Shown here: positions 17,635 to 25,856 of the stretch, one piece after another | Position numbering within the stretch: the stretch's first letter is position 1 | Layout of the letters: each line of letters starts with the position of its first letter | Assembly: GCA_947475245.1 (NCBI GenBank) | Contig: CANJLW010000013.1 | Span: forward strand, 1-64,000 | Reading direction: 5' to 3' | From: Acetobacteraceae bacterium | GTDB taxonomy: Bacteria > Pseudomonadota > Alphaproteobacteria > Acetobacterales > Acetobacteraceae | DNA length: 64,000 bases | Notes under the pieces: model-generated | Told to the model about the DNA's origin: nothing | The model's input: only the letters and a program-made list of their open reading frames with translations | Databases searched by the model: none | Translations under genes and position numbers: made by a program

Positions 17635-18587
17635 CCGCCCCCCTCCCAACCGAATTCTCCCTGATCGCTCGGCATTTTCGTCCGCTCGCCGGGCCGGGCG
17701 CGCTGGATTTGCGCGATGACGCCGCCCTGTTGCGCCCGCCGCCGGGGCGGGAACTGGTGCTGACCGTCGATGCGATGGTCGCCGGCGTGCATTTCCTGCC
17801 CGACGATCCGCCCGATCTGGTTGGGCGCAAGCTGCTGCGGGTCAACCTGTCGGACCTTGCCGCCAAGGGCGCGACGCCGCTGTGCTATCTGATGACGGTG
17901 TCCACCCCGCGCGGCACGCCTGACGATTGGTATGCCGGTTTCGCCGCCGGACTGGCACAGGACCAGGCGACTTACGGAGTGACCTTGCTGGGGGGCGATA
18001 CGACCTCCACCCCCGGCCCGGTCTCGCTGTCGTTGACCATCATTGGGCATGTCGCGCCGGGTCAGGCCGTGCATCGCTTCGGCGCGCGCGCCGGGGACGA
18101 TATCTACGTCACCGGCACGATCGGCGACGGCGCGCTGGGGCTGGCCGTGGCGCAAGGGCGACTGACCGACGGCACGGGCTACCTGCTGGACCGCTACAGG
18201 CTGCCGCGCCCACGAGTCGGGTTGGCGATCGCGGGGATCGCCACGGCAAGCATGGATGTCTCCGACGGGTTGGTGCAGGACCTCGGGCATATCTGCCGGA
18301 CCAGCAATCTCGGCGCGACCTTGAACGCCGCATCCGTTCCCCTCTCCCCCGCCGCTCGGCGCGCCGGGCCGGACTGGTTGGTGACTTGCCTAACCGGCGG
18401 AGACGATTACGAGGTGTTGATGGCCGTGCCGCCGGAACGATCGGCGGCATTACACCAGGCAGCCGCCGCCATCGGCACCACCGTCACCCGCATCGGCAGC
18501 TTCCATGCCCAACCCCTTGGCGTATCGGTCAAAGGCGCGGACGGCGAACCCATGACAGTGCAAGCCGGCGGCTGGAGCCATTTTTAG
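17631..18587 (+). CDS. thiL: Thiamine-monophosphate kinase
   Basis: ThiL makes the cofactor thiamine diphosphate from thiamine monophosphate and ATP. The 318-residue length is normal. Recognisable are the N-terminal EFSLIARHFRPLAG, the Mg-binding DLRDDAALL and TVDAMVAGVHF, NLSDLAAKGATP, the glycine-rich LLGGDTTSTPG, and MDVSDGLVQDL. The start ATG overlaps the stop of the preceding gene by 4 bp. In many proteobacteria thiL sits with nusB/ribH, so this location is unusual. Confidence 0.95.
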   Translation: MTAPLPTEFSLIARHFRPLAGPGALDLRDDAALLRPPPGRELVLTVDAMVAGVHFLPDDPPDLVGRKLLRVNLSDLAAKGATPLCYLMTVSTPRGTPDDWYAGFAAGLAQDQATYGVTLLGGDTTSTPGPVSLSLTIIGHVAPGQAVHRFGARAGDDIYVTGTIGDGALGLAVAQGRLTDGTGYLLDRYRLPRPRVGLAIAGIATASMDVSDGLVQDLGHICRTSNLGATLNAASVPLSPAARRAGPDWLVTCLTGGDDYEVLMAVPPERSAALHQAAAAIGTTVTRIGSFHAQPLGVSVKGADGEPMTVQAGGWSHF

Positions 18588-18613
18588 GCATCCCCGGCGA
18601 TCAGGAGGACCCC

Positions 18614-19777
18614 ATGACAACAATCGTTTATGCCAGCGTCGGACCGAAACTGACCCGCTACGACATCGATGTCGAAGCGGCGACGCTGACGGCGCGTGAG
18701 TCCGTGGAAGTCGCGGCCAACGTGCAATATGTCTGGCCGCATGCGTCCCGACGCTTTCTGTATGTCGCCAGCAGCGACAGTGCCGCCGGGATGGGGCCGA
18801 TCGGCACCAACCATTACGTCACCGCGTTTCGCATCGCGCCCGGCACCGGCGCATTGGAACAACACGGCGCGCCGATCAGGCTGCCGCATCGTCCCATTCA
18901 CATGGCGACCGACGTGCCGTCGGAGCATGTTCTGGTCGCGTTCAACAATCCCGGCGGCATCAGGGTCTATCAAATCCTGCCCGATGGCACCCTGGGCTCG
19001 GAAGTGGCGCAGAGCGACGGGATCGATCCCGGGGTGTTTCCGCACCAGGTTCTGGCAACCCCGGATAATCGGCTGGTCCTGCTGATCGCGCGCGGGCACG
19101 ACGCCAATACCGAACGCGGGGAAGTGCCCGGCGCGCTCAAGGTGTTCGATTACGCCGCCGGGATGCTGAGCAACGAGCAGTCGATCGAGCCGAACGGCGG
19201 ATATGGATTCGGCCCGCGCCATCTCGATTTTCACCCGACCCGCCCGTGGATCTACGTCTCGCTCGAACGGCAGAACGAGGTCGCGATGTTCGAACGCGTG
19301 GGTGACGCTCTGGCCCCGATGCCGGCGTTCCGCGCCAACACGCTGGCCGATCCGGATAATCGACGCGGCCATCAATTGGTCGGCACCGTGCACGTGCATC
19401 CCAACGGACGCTTCGTCTACGTCGCGAACCGGGGCGGTTCATCGGCCTCCATGACGCCGGGCGCGGTGTTCGAGGCCGGGGAGAATTCCATCGCGGTCTT
19501 CGCCATCGACCCGACGACCGGGGAACCGACGCTGGTGCAGAACGCCCCGTCGCACGGGGTGCATCCCCGTACCTTCCACATCGACCCGACCGGGCGATTG
19601 ATGGTCGTCGCGCATATCGCGGGGATGACGGTCCGTGACGGCGATACCGTCGCCTACGTCCCCGCGCGCCTGTCGCTGTTCCGCATCGGGGACGACGGTA
19701 CGTTGAGCTTCGCGCGCGCTTACGACATCGATGTCGGCGACAAGCTGATGTGGTGGATGGGTATGGTGTCGGTGTAA
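18614..19777 (+). CDS. Lactonase family (6-phosphogluconolactonase-type) beta-propeller protein
   Basis: A 387-residue YbhE/Pgl-type seven-bladed propeller. Blade motifs recur as HASRRFLYVAS, DPTGRLMVVAH, HPNGRFVYVANRG and FHPTRPWIYVSLE. Relatives include cycloisomerase-like and 6-phosphogluconolactonase enzymes, so hydrolysis of a sugar lactone is plausible but unproven. A strong aggagg ribosome site precedes ATG 18614, 26 bp after thiL. No signal peptide. Confidence 0.82.
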   Translation: MTTIVYASVGPKLTRYDIDVEAATLTARESVEVAANVQYVWPHASRRFLYVASSDSAAGMGPIGTNHYVTAFRIAPGTGALEQHGAPIRLPHRPIHMATDVPSEHVLVAFNNPGGIRVYQILPDGTLGSEVAQSDGIDPGVFPHQVLATPDNRLVLLIARGHDANTERGEVPGALKVFDYAAGMLSNEQSIEPNGGYGFGPRHLDFHPTRPWIYVSLERQNEVAMFERVGDALAPMPAFRANTLADPDNRRGHQLVGTVHVHPNGRFVYVANRGGSSASMTPGAVFEAGENSIAVFAIDPTTGEPTLVQNAPSHGVHPRTFHIDPTGRLMVVAHIAGMTVRDGDTVAYVPARLSLFRIGDDGTLSFARAYDIDVGDKLMWWMGMVSV

Positions 19778-19788
19778 CGCGCGGGGCG

Positions 19789-20406
19789 TTACATCGGCGG
19801 GATCAGCCCGTCCTTACCCACCGACAGGCGGTCGGCGCTCAGCTTACCGTCGTCCGCCTGTATCGCGTTGGCGATCAAATGCGCGCCGGGAACCAGCAGC
19901 GCGCGCGATCCCGGCGCGTAGGTCACCACCGGCGTGTTCGGCGGTACGGCGATGGTCTTCTCGCCGCCGCCATAGGCCAGTTTCAGGATGCGACCGGCGG
20001 ATACCGTCACTTCGCCGACCGTACCGTTGGTCATGGTGCTCTGCGGCTCCAGATCGAACGGGCGATGGCCGTCGCCGGTGCCGCGCATCGATTCCGGAAA
20101 GACGTGCACTTCCAGCGCGCGCAATGTGCCGTCGGGCTGCCCCATGGCGGCGGAACCGACGTAATCGCCGGGCTTGATCAGTTCCAACGCCAGCGGGACG
20201 ACAGCCAGAACGGTGGCATTGGGCCGCAAGGTCAGCGTCAGTTTCTCCCCGCGCCGGGTCGTCAGCGACAGCACGTCACCGTCGATCGAGTCGATGGAGG
20301 CGCGAATGCGCACCGTGCGCGGTGCCTGAGCACGCGCGGGCGCGGTCAGCAGCAGCGCGGCGGCGCCGCCCAAGACAAGGCGACGGCTGATGAACCGGAT
20401 CGACAT
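19789..20406 (-). CDS. Exported protein with twin-arginine signal, function unknown
   Basis: A 205-residue protein. Residues 1-27 look like a Tat signal (SRRLVLGGAAALLL followed by an APARAQA cleavage region). The mature protein begins with an OB-like stretch (VRIRASIDSIDGDVLSLTTRRG) resembling DUF5666-type periplasmic domains. No catalytic motif is apparent. ATG 20406 is preferred over an in-frame start 14 codons earlier because it places the signal at the N-terminus. Convergent with the lactonase gene. Confidence 0.7.
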   Translation of the reverse strand: MSIRFISRRLVLGGAAALLLTAPARAQAPRTVRIRASIDSIDGDVLSLTTRRGEKLTLTLRPNATVLAVVPLALELIKPGDYVGSAAMGQPDGTLRALEVHVFPESMRGTGDGHRPFDLEPQSTMTNGTVGEVTVSAGRILKLAYGGGEKTIAVPPNTPVVTYAPGSRALLVPGAHLIANAIQADDGKLSADRLSVGKDGLIPPM

Positions 20407-20477
20407 GCGCACGACTCCCGTTGATGGGCGGATTGGCCACGACGACAAGACGCGCCGGTGCCCGGAATATTCCTGGA

Positions 20478-21881
20478 TCAGCGAACGCCGCTGGGCCAGA
20501 GCACGACGCGCAGGGTCTGCAACAGGATGACGAAATCGAAAAGAATGGAGAAATTCTTAACGTAGTACAGATCGTAACTGAGCTTGGAGCGCGCGTCGTC
20601 GACCGATGCTCCATACGGGTAATTGATCTGTGCCCAGCCCGTCAGCCCTGCCTTCACCATGTGACGCTCGTTGAACAGCGGGATTTGTTCCGCCAGTTCG
20701 GCGATGAATACCGGGCGTTCGGGGCGAGGTCCGACGAAGGACATTTCGCCCTTCAGGATGTTCAGCAACTGCGGCAGTTCGTCGATGCGGGTGCGGCGCA
20801 GGAACAGACCGACCTTGGTGATACGGTTATCCTTGGCCGCCGCCCAGACGGCGCCCTGCGCCTCGGCGTCCACGCGCATGGTGCGCAGTTTCATGATCCA
20901 GAACACGCGGTTGTCCAGGGTCACGCGTTCCTGACGGTAGAAGATCGGTCCTTTCCCCTCCCACCGAATGGCGATCATGCCGCCGATCAACAGCGGCGCG
21001 GACAGCAGCAGCACCAGGGAACTGACGACGAGGTCGAACAAACGCTTCAGAAAGCGATCGATCATGCTGAAGGTGAACCCGTCGGAATAGACGAGCCAGC
21101 CGAGTTCCATGCGTTTCAGATCGACCCGGCGAATTTCGTTTTCGATGAAACTAAGGTACTGCACGACCGGGAAACCGGCCTTTTTGCAGTCGAGCAGGCG
21201 TTCCAGGTTCATGCCGCGCCGCTCATCCGGGGCGATGACAATCTGGTCGGGCCCTTCGGCCATGGCGAGTTTCAGCACGTCGAAGGTTTCGGCATGCACG
21301 ATCCTGCCGGCGGGATCGGCGGCCAGCCGGGGGTCGATTTCGCCCAGCGACGCGTGATGCAGGAAGACGATGTCGTAGCTAAGGCTGGTGCCTTCCTTGG
21401 TGATCATGCGCAGCAGGTCCCAGGCCCGTTGGCCGGCACCGACGATCAGCAGGCGGCGCACCAGGACCCGGCGACTCAGCAGGACATTCAGGAACAGCCG
21501 ACCGGCGAAGGCGCAGCCGGTGAAGGCCACGGTGGCGACGGCGAACAGGATCGCCTGATCGCGCCCGCCGGGTTGGGCAAATGTATCGGGCGCCAGAGCG
21601 GTCAGTGCCTGGCAGATCATGATCGACACCGCCGCGCCCATGCCCACCACAAGCGGGACTCGGCTCAGCGACTTCCCGGTTTCCATCAAGGCGTCGCGAC
21701 GATACAGCCCCATCGCGAACAGCAGCAACAAATCGGCGGGCGGGTAGATCAGCGGGCGGATATCCAACGGATATGTCGTCAGCGCCGACAAATCGTAGCG
21801 GCTGGCCCAGAGCGCGACCGGCCAGACAAGCAGCGCGAGAATCGCATCGAGGATAAAAAGGGCCGTGCCGCTTGTGATCAT
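20478..21881 (-). CDS. Polyprenyl glycosylphosphotransferase (PEP-CTERM/EpsB-type sugar transferase)
   Basis: An integral-membrane initiating transferase that moves a sugar-1-phosphate onto undecaprenyl phosphate to begin exopolysaccharide repeat units. It has four to five N-terminal membrane segments, a CoA-binding-like Rossmann region (RRLLIVGAGQRAWDLL), then a fifth helix and the bacterial sugar-transferase domain. That domain shows KRLFDLVVSSLVLLLSAP, KLRTMRVDAE, RRTRIDELPQLLNILKGEMS and GPRPERP. The layout matches the subfamily associated with PEP-CTERM/exosortase loci. ATG 21881 gives 467 residues; a TTG at 21944 would add 21. Two PEP-CTERM substrates are encoded in the window. Confidence 0.87.
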   Translation of the reverse strand: MITSGTALFILDAILALLVWPVALWASRYDLSALTTYPLDIRPLIYPPADLLLLFAMGLYRRDALMETGKSLSRVPLVVGMGAAVSIMICQALTALAPDTFAQPGGRDQAILFAVATVAFTGCAFAGRLFLNVLLSRRVLVRRLLIVGAGQRAWDLLRMITKEGTSLSYDIVFLHHASLGEIDPRLAADPAGRIVHAETFDVLKLAMAEGPDQIVIAPDERRGMNLERLLDCKKAGFPVVQYLSFIENEIRRVDLKRMELGWLVYSDGFTFSMIDRFLKRLFDLVVSSLVLLLSAPLLIGGMIAIRWEGKGPIFYRQERVTLDNRVFWIMKLRTMRVDAEAQGAVWAAAKDNRITKVGLFLRRTRIDELPQLLNILKGEMSFVGPRPERPVFIAELAEQIPLFNERHMVKAGLTGWAQINYPYGASVDDARSKLSYDLYYVKNFSILFDFVILLQTLRVVLWPSGVR

Positions 21882-21973
21882 CGCAATATGTCGCGCTTTT
21901 TGTAGCCGTTCGTACGGTTTAGCGCACCGACGGCGGCTTTCCAATTCCGCATGCGGACAAAATCCGCGTCGGA

Positions 21974-22930
21974 TCAGACAATCGCCTCGCGCCCCATGTC
22001 CAGGAACTTTTGTCGACGCCGCAGCTTAAGCGCGGCGGGGTCGGACGTGCTGAGCAGCGCCAAGGTTTCCGCGATCGACGCGCCGACGGCGGCGACGGTG
22101 GCCGCCGGATCGCGCTGCGCCCCGCCCAGCGGTTCCGGGATGACGGTATCGATGATGCGCAACTTCTTCAGGTCGTCCGCGGTCAGACGCAGCGCTTCCG
22201 CCGCGGTGCTGGCCTGCGCCGCGTCGCGCCACAGAATCATCGCGCACCCTTCGGGGGAGATCACCGAATAGACCGCGTGTTCCAGCATCAAGGTCCGATC
22301 GCCCGCCGCCAGCGCGATCGCTCCGCCGGAGCCGCCCTCTCCGATAATCGTGGAAATCAGGGGCACCGGGGCTTCGAGGCAGGCTTCGATCGAACGGGCG
22401 ATGGCTTCCGCCTGGCCGCGTGCCTCGGCGTCGATGCCGGGGAACGCGCCGGAGGTATCGACGAATGTCAGGATCGGCAGCCCGAAGCGTCCCGCGAGTT
22501 CGATCAGGCGGCGGGCCTTGCGGTAACCCTCGGGACGAGCCATGCCGAAGTTGTGTTTGACGCGGGATTCGGTATCGGCACCTTTTTCGGTGCCGAGGAC
22601 GACCACAGAGCGGCCACGAAAGCGCCCCATGCCGCCCTGAATGGCGGCGTCGTCACCGAAGGCGCGATCCCCCGCGAGCGGCGTGAAATCGGTGATCAGC
22701 GAGGCGATGTAGTCCTTGGTCTTGGGACGGTCCGGATGGCGCGCGACCTGGGTTTTCTGCCACGGCGTCAGCTTGGCATAGGTTGCGCGCAACTGCCGAT
22801 CGACCGCAATCGTCAGGCGCGCGACCTCCTCGGCGATGTTGACGCCCTCGGGCTCCGACATTCGTCGCAGTTCCTCGATCTTGCCTTCAAGTTCGGCGAT
22901 CGGTTTTTCGAAGTCCAGGAAATGGCGCAT
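21974..22930 (-). CDS. accA: Acetyl-CoA carboxylase carboxyltransferase subunit alpha
   Basis: AccA, half of the carboxyltransferase that makes malonyl-CoA for fatty acid synthesis, partnering AccD. 318 residues is standard. Key stretches are FEKPIAELEGKIEELR at the N-terminus, then DRAFGDDAAIQGGMGRFRG, HNFGMARPEGYRKA, FVDTSGAFPGIDAEARGQAE and IIGEGGSGGAIAL. It lies downstream of xerD on the same strand, an arrangement I recall from alphaproteobacteria. Confidence 0.97.
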   Translation of the reverse strand: MRHFLDFEKPIAELEGKIEELRRMSEPEGVNIAEEVARLTIAVDRQLRATYAKLTPWQKTQVARHPDRPKTKDYIASLITDFTPLAGDRAFGDDAAIQGGMGRFRGRSVVVLGTEKGADTESRVKHNFGMARPEGYRKARRLIELAGRFGLPILTFVDTSGAFPGIDAEARGQAEAIARSIEACLEAPVPLISTIIGEGGSGGAIALAAGDRTLMLEHAVYSVISPEGCAMILWRDAAQASTAAEALRLTADDLKKLRIIDTVIPEPLGGAQRDPAATVAAVGASIAETLALLSTSDPAALKLRRRQKFLDMGREAIV

Positions 22931-22985
22931 GGGGCGGGGCGTTTACCATGAAGTGTCGCGACGGGAAATGTCGGTTTGGGAGGGG

Positions 22986-23870
22986 TCAGATCGCGCGGGC
23001 CAACGGGTGGTGCTGTTCGACCAGCCGGCGCAGGCGTTCGCCCATCACATGGGTATAAATCTGCGTTGTCGAAATGTCGGCGTGGCCAAGCAGCATTTGC
23101 AAACTGCGCAGGTCGGCGCCGTGGGCGAGCATGTGCGACGCGAAAGAATGCCGCAGCAAGTGCGGGGAAACGCGCGCCGGGTCAAGATTGGCCGCCAGCG
23201 CGACCTGTTTCAGCAGCAGGAAGAAGCTTTGCCGCGTCAATGGCGCCTTGGGGTCGCGCCCGGGAAACAGAAAGCGCGATTGCGTGTCCGTTGCCTCGAT
23301 CAGGCGCATGGCGGCGGCCCGCGCGCGGTCGGACAGCGGCACCATGCGTTCCTTGCCGCCCTTGCCCTTGATCAGCAGCAACTGTGCATCGCCGCTCAGC
23401 GCCGCGCGCGGCAGGGCGAGAAGCTCCGACACCCGCATGCCGCTGGAATACAGGATTTCCAGCACCGCCATCGCCACCGCGCCGGTCCGCCCCGGTCGCT
23501 GTTCGGCGGCGGTGAGCAGGGCATCGACCTCCTGCTCCGTCAGGTATTTCGGCAAGGTGCCGGGCAGCGTCGGCGAATCGAGCAGGCTGGTGGGATCGTC
23601 GGCGCGCACGCCTTCGCGCAGCAGAAAGCGGTGGAACTGTCGCAGCGCGGAGAGCCGACGAGCGGCTGTGCGGGCTTTGAGACCGGCGGGCGCGTGGCCG
23701 GCCATGTAAAGGCGCAGCGTCTCGGCATCGGCCTGAGACGCCCCCTGCCCCCGAGTCGCGGCGAAGGCGGCGAAGTCGTCGAGGTCGCGTCGATAGGCCA
23801 ACAGGGTATTGCGCGCGGCACCGCGTTCGGCGGCGATCATCTCCAAAAACGCCTCGGAATGGCGATCCAT
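22986..23870 (-). CDS. xerD: Site-specific tyrosine recombinase XerD
   Basis: A 294-residue tyrosine recombinase. An N-terminal SAM-like core-binding domain is followed by the catalytic domain with the expected Arg (SSGMRVSELL), Lys (IKGKGGKERMVPL), HxxR (HLLRHSFASHML), His (LLGHADISTTQ) and nucleophilic Tyr (IYTHV). XerD with XerC resolves chromosome dimers at dif. Position between accA and aroK supports XerD rather than XerC or an integrase. The ATG at 23870 shares its A with the TGA stop of the upstream 47-codon gene. Confidence 0.94.
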   Translation of the reverse strand: MDRHSEAFLEMIAAERGAARNTLLAYRRDLDDFAAFAATRGQGASQADAETLRLYMAGHAPAGLKARTAARRLSALRQFHRFLLREGVRADDPTSLLDSPTLPGTLPKYLTEQEVDALLTAAEQRPGRTGAVAMAVLEILYSSGMRVSELLALPRAALSGDAQLLLIKGKGGKERMVPLSDRARAAAMRLIEATDTQSRFLFPGRDPKAPLTRQSFFLLLKQVALAANLDPARVSPHLLRHSFASHMLAHGADLRSLQMLLGHADISTTQIYTHVMGERLRRLVEQHHPLARAI

Positions 23871-24013
23871 CAGCGTCCCTGAAAGCGATCGTTCGGCAGG
23901 GTTTTCTCGATCGCCGAGGATTTCGGGCTTGGCGGGAACACACCCAGCATGGCGACCCCGACAGCCAAAAGCAGCAGGATCGCGGCCAGTACGGCGAGGA
24001 AGATGCGGGTCAT
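23870..24013 (-). CDS. Conserved-looking 47-residue membrane protein upstream of xerD
   Basis: A very small ORF beginning MTRIFLAVLAAILLLLAVGV: one transmembrane helix followed by a soluble tail, FPPSPKSSAIEKTLPNDRF. Its TGA overlaps the xerD ATG by one base, indicating translational coupling. From memory, similar tiny proteins with a PPxP...KTLPNDRF tail sit at this position in related genomes. Function is unknown. It may have been missed by gene callers because of its size. Confidence 0.72.
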   Translation of the reverse strand: MTRIFLAVLAAILLLLAVGVAMLGVFPPSPKSSAIEKTLPNDRFQGR

Positions 24014-24141
24014 CGCGTGAAACGGCCTGTGGTTGCCCCGGCGGCGCGCCGCCGGCGGTTGGATGTTCGGCTTGCGCCGCCGATTGGGGCCACGCTTGCG
24101 CCGTGGCCTGACAGATATGGGGTGTGCTAGCCTCGCTGACC

Positions 24142-25821
24142 ATGACACGCAACACCGCCCTGCGGGAGGGCCCAACTCTTCCCGAATCGCTCGCCGGCCG
24201 CAGCATCGTCCTGGTGGGACTGATGGGCGCCGGTAAGACCTCCATCGGTCGCCGCCTTGCCGCGCGCCTGGGTTTGCCGTTCCGCGACGCGGATGCGGAG
24301 ATCGAACTGGCGGCGGGCTGCACGATCCCCGAACTGTTTGCCCGCTATGGCGAACCGGCGTTTCGCGACGGGGAACGGCGTGTGATCCGGCGGCTGCTGG
24401 CGGGCGATCCGATGGTGCTGGCCTTCGGCGGCGGCGCGTTCATGGACCCGGAGACTCGGGCCGCGACACGATCGGACGCGATCTCCGTCTGGCTGCGCTG
24501 CCCGCTGGCGACTTTGGTGCGCCGTGTCGCCGGTCGCGACAATCGCCCGCTGCTGGCGGGCGGCGATCAGGAAGCCACCCTGCGGCGGCTGATGGACGTG
24601 CGCCATCCGATCTACGCGGAAGCCGACCTCGTCGTCGATTGCGGAGAGGAACCGGCCGATTTCACGACCGGCCAGGTTCTGAACAAACTTCTGGAGTTCA
24701 AGCCCGCCCGCCGTTTGTCGGTCGTGCTGTCGACGACCAGCTACGATGTCGTGATCGGCGACAATCTGCTGGCCCGCGCGGGCGCGCTGCTGGCCCCGCG
24801 CCTGCCGCAAAAGCGCGCCGTGGTGGTCACCGACAAGGCGGTCGCGGCCTTGCATCTGCCGACGCTGATGGCCGGTTTGAAAGAAACCGCGTTCGACGCG
24901 AAATCGATCGTGATCGATGGCGGAGAGGCGTCGAAGACTCTCGATACCTATTTACAGGTGGTCGATGGCCTGTTGGAGGCCAAGGTAGAGCGTCGCACCG
25001 CCGTGATCGCGCTGGGCGGCGGCATTGTCGGCGATCTCGCGGGATTCGCGGCCGCGACCACGCTGCGCGGTCTGCCCTTTGTGCAAATCCCCACCACGCT
25101 GCTGTCGCAGGTCGACAGTTCGGTCGGCGGCAAGACGGGCGTGAACACGCGCCACGGCAAGAACCTGGTCGGCGCGTTCTACCAGCCCCGGATGGTGCTG
25201 GCCGATACCGCGACGTTGGCGACCCTGCCGATCCGGGAACTGCGCGCGGGCTATGCCGAAATCGCCAAGGCCGGGCTGATCGGCGATGCCGCGTTCTTCG
25301 ATTGGTGCGAACAATACGGTGCGGCGGTGATCGGCGGCGATCGCGACGCGCAGGCGGAGGCGATCAAGCGGGCCTGCGCGTTCAAGGCCCAGGTCGTCGG
25401 CGATGACGAGCGGGAAGAAAAGCCGAACGACGGGCGCGCCCTGCTGAATCTGGGGCACACCTTCGGGCACGCGTTGGAGGCGGAGTACGGCTACGACGGC
25501 GGCCTGTTGCATGGCGAGGGTGTCGGTGTCGGCCTCGGTCTCGCCTTCAAGCTGTCCGCTCGTCTGGGGCATTGCACGCAGTCCGACGTCGATCGGGTCC
25601 TGTCGCATGTCGCCTCCGTCGGCATGGCGGCGGATCTCAGGATGCTGAACCGGCGCTTTTCCGCGGCCACGCTGATCGGGCATATGCGTCGCGACAAGAA
25701 GATGCGCGACGGCGCGCTGCATTTCGTGCTGGCGCGCGGTATCGGGCAGGCATTCACCTCGTCGGACGTGCCGGCGGACGCGGTGGTAGACTTGCTGCGC
25801 GACGAGGGGTGCGAGGCCTAG
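24142..25821 (+). CDS. aroKB: Fused shikimate kinase / 3-dehydroquinate synthase (AroK-AroB)
   Basis: A 559-residue bifunctional enzyme of aromatic amino-acid biosynthesis. Residues 1 to about 185 are shikimate kinase, with the P-loop VLVGLMGAGKTSIGRR, substrate residues in DADAEIE and FGGGAFM, and the lid RDNRPLL. From about 190 it is 3-dehydroquinate synthase: IDGGEASKT, ALGGGIVGDLAGFAAA, QIPTTLLSQVDSSVGGKTG, HGKNLVGAFYQP and NLGHTFGHALE. Most bacteria have two adjacent genes; here the reading frame runs through without a stop. Divergent from the xerD cluster. ATG 24142 was preferred to an upstream in-frame codon at 24124. Confidence 0.95.
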   Translation: MTRNTALREGPTLPESLAGRSIVLVGLMGAGKTSIGRRLAARLGLPFRDADAEIELAAGCTIPELFARYGEPAFRDGERRVIRRLLAGDPMVLAFGGGAFMDPETRAATRSDAISVWLRCPLATLVRRVAGRDNRPLLAGGDQEATLRRLMDVRHPIYAEADLVVDCGEEPADFTTGQVLNKLLEFKPARRLSVVLSTTSYDVVIGDNLLARAGALLAPRLPQKRAVVVTDKAVAALHLPTLMAGLKETAFDAKSIVIDGGEASKTLDTYLQVVDGLLEAKVERRTAVIALGGGIVGDLAGFAAATTLRGLPFVQIPTTLLSQVDSSVGGKTGVNTRHGKNLVGAFYQPRMVLADTATLATLPIRELRAGYAEIAKAGLIGDAAFFDWCEQYGAAVIGGDRDAQAEAIKRACAFKAQVVGDDEREEKPNDGRALLNLGHTFGHALEAEYGYDGGLLHGEGVGVGLGLAFKLSARLGHCTQSDVDRVLSHVASVGMAADLRMLNRRFSAATLIGHMRRDKKMRDGALHFVLARGIGQAFTSSDVPADAVVDLLRDEGCEA

Positions 25822-25856
25822 CTGCCTCCTCCCCCCGGCGCGTTTTCAGCATTCGG

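Noticed and set aside
17927-18613. Longer start for the lactonase gene inside thiL
   Set aside because: The extension is out-of-frame thiL sequence, whereas ATG 18614 has a strong aggagg site and matches family length.
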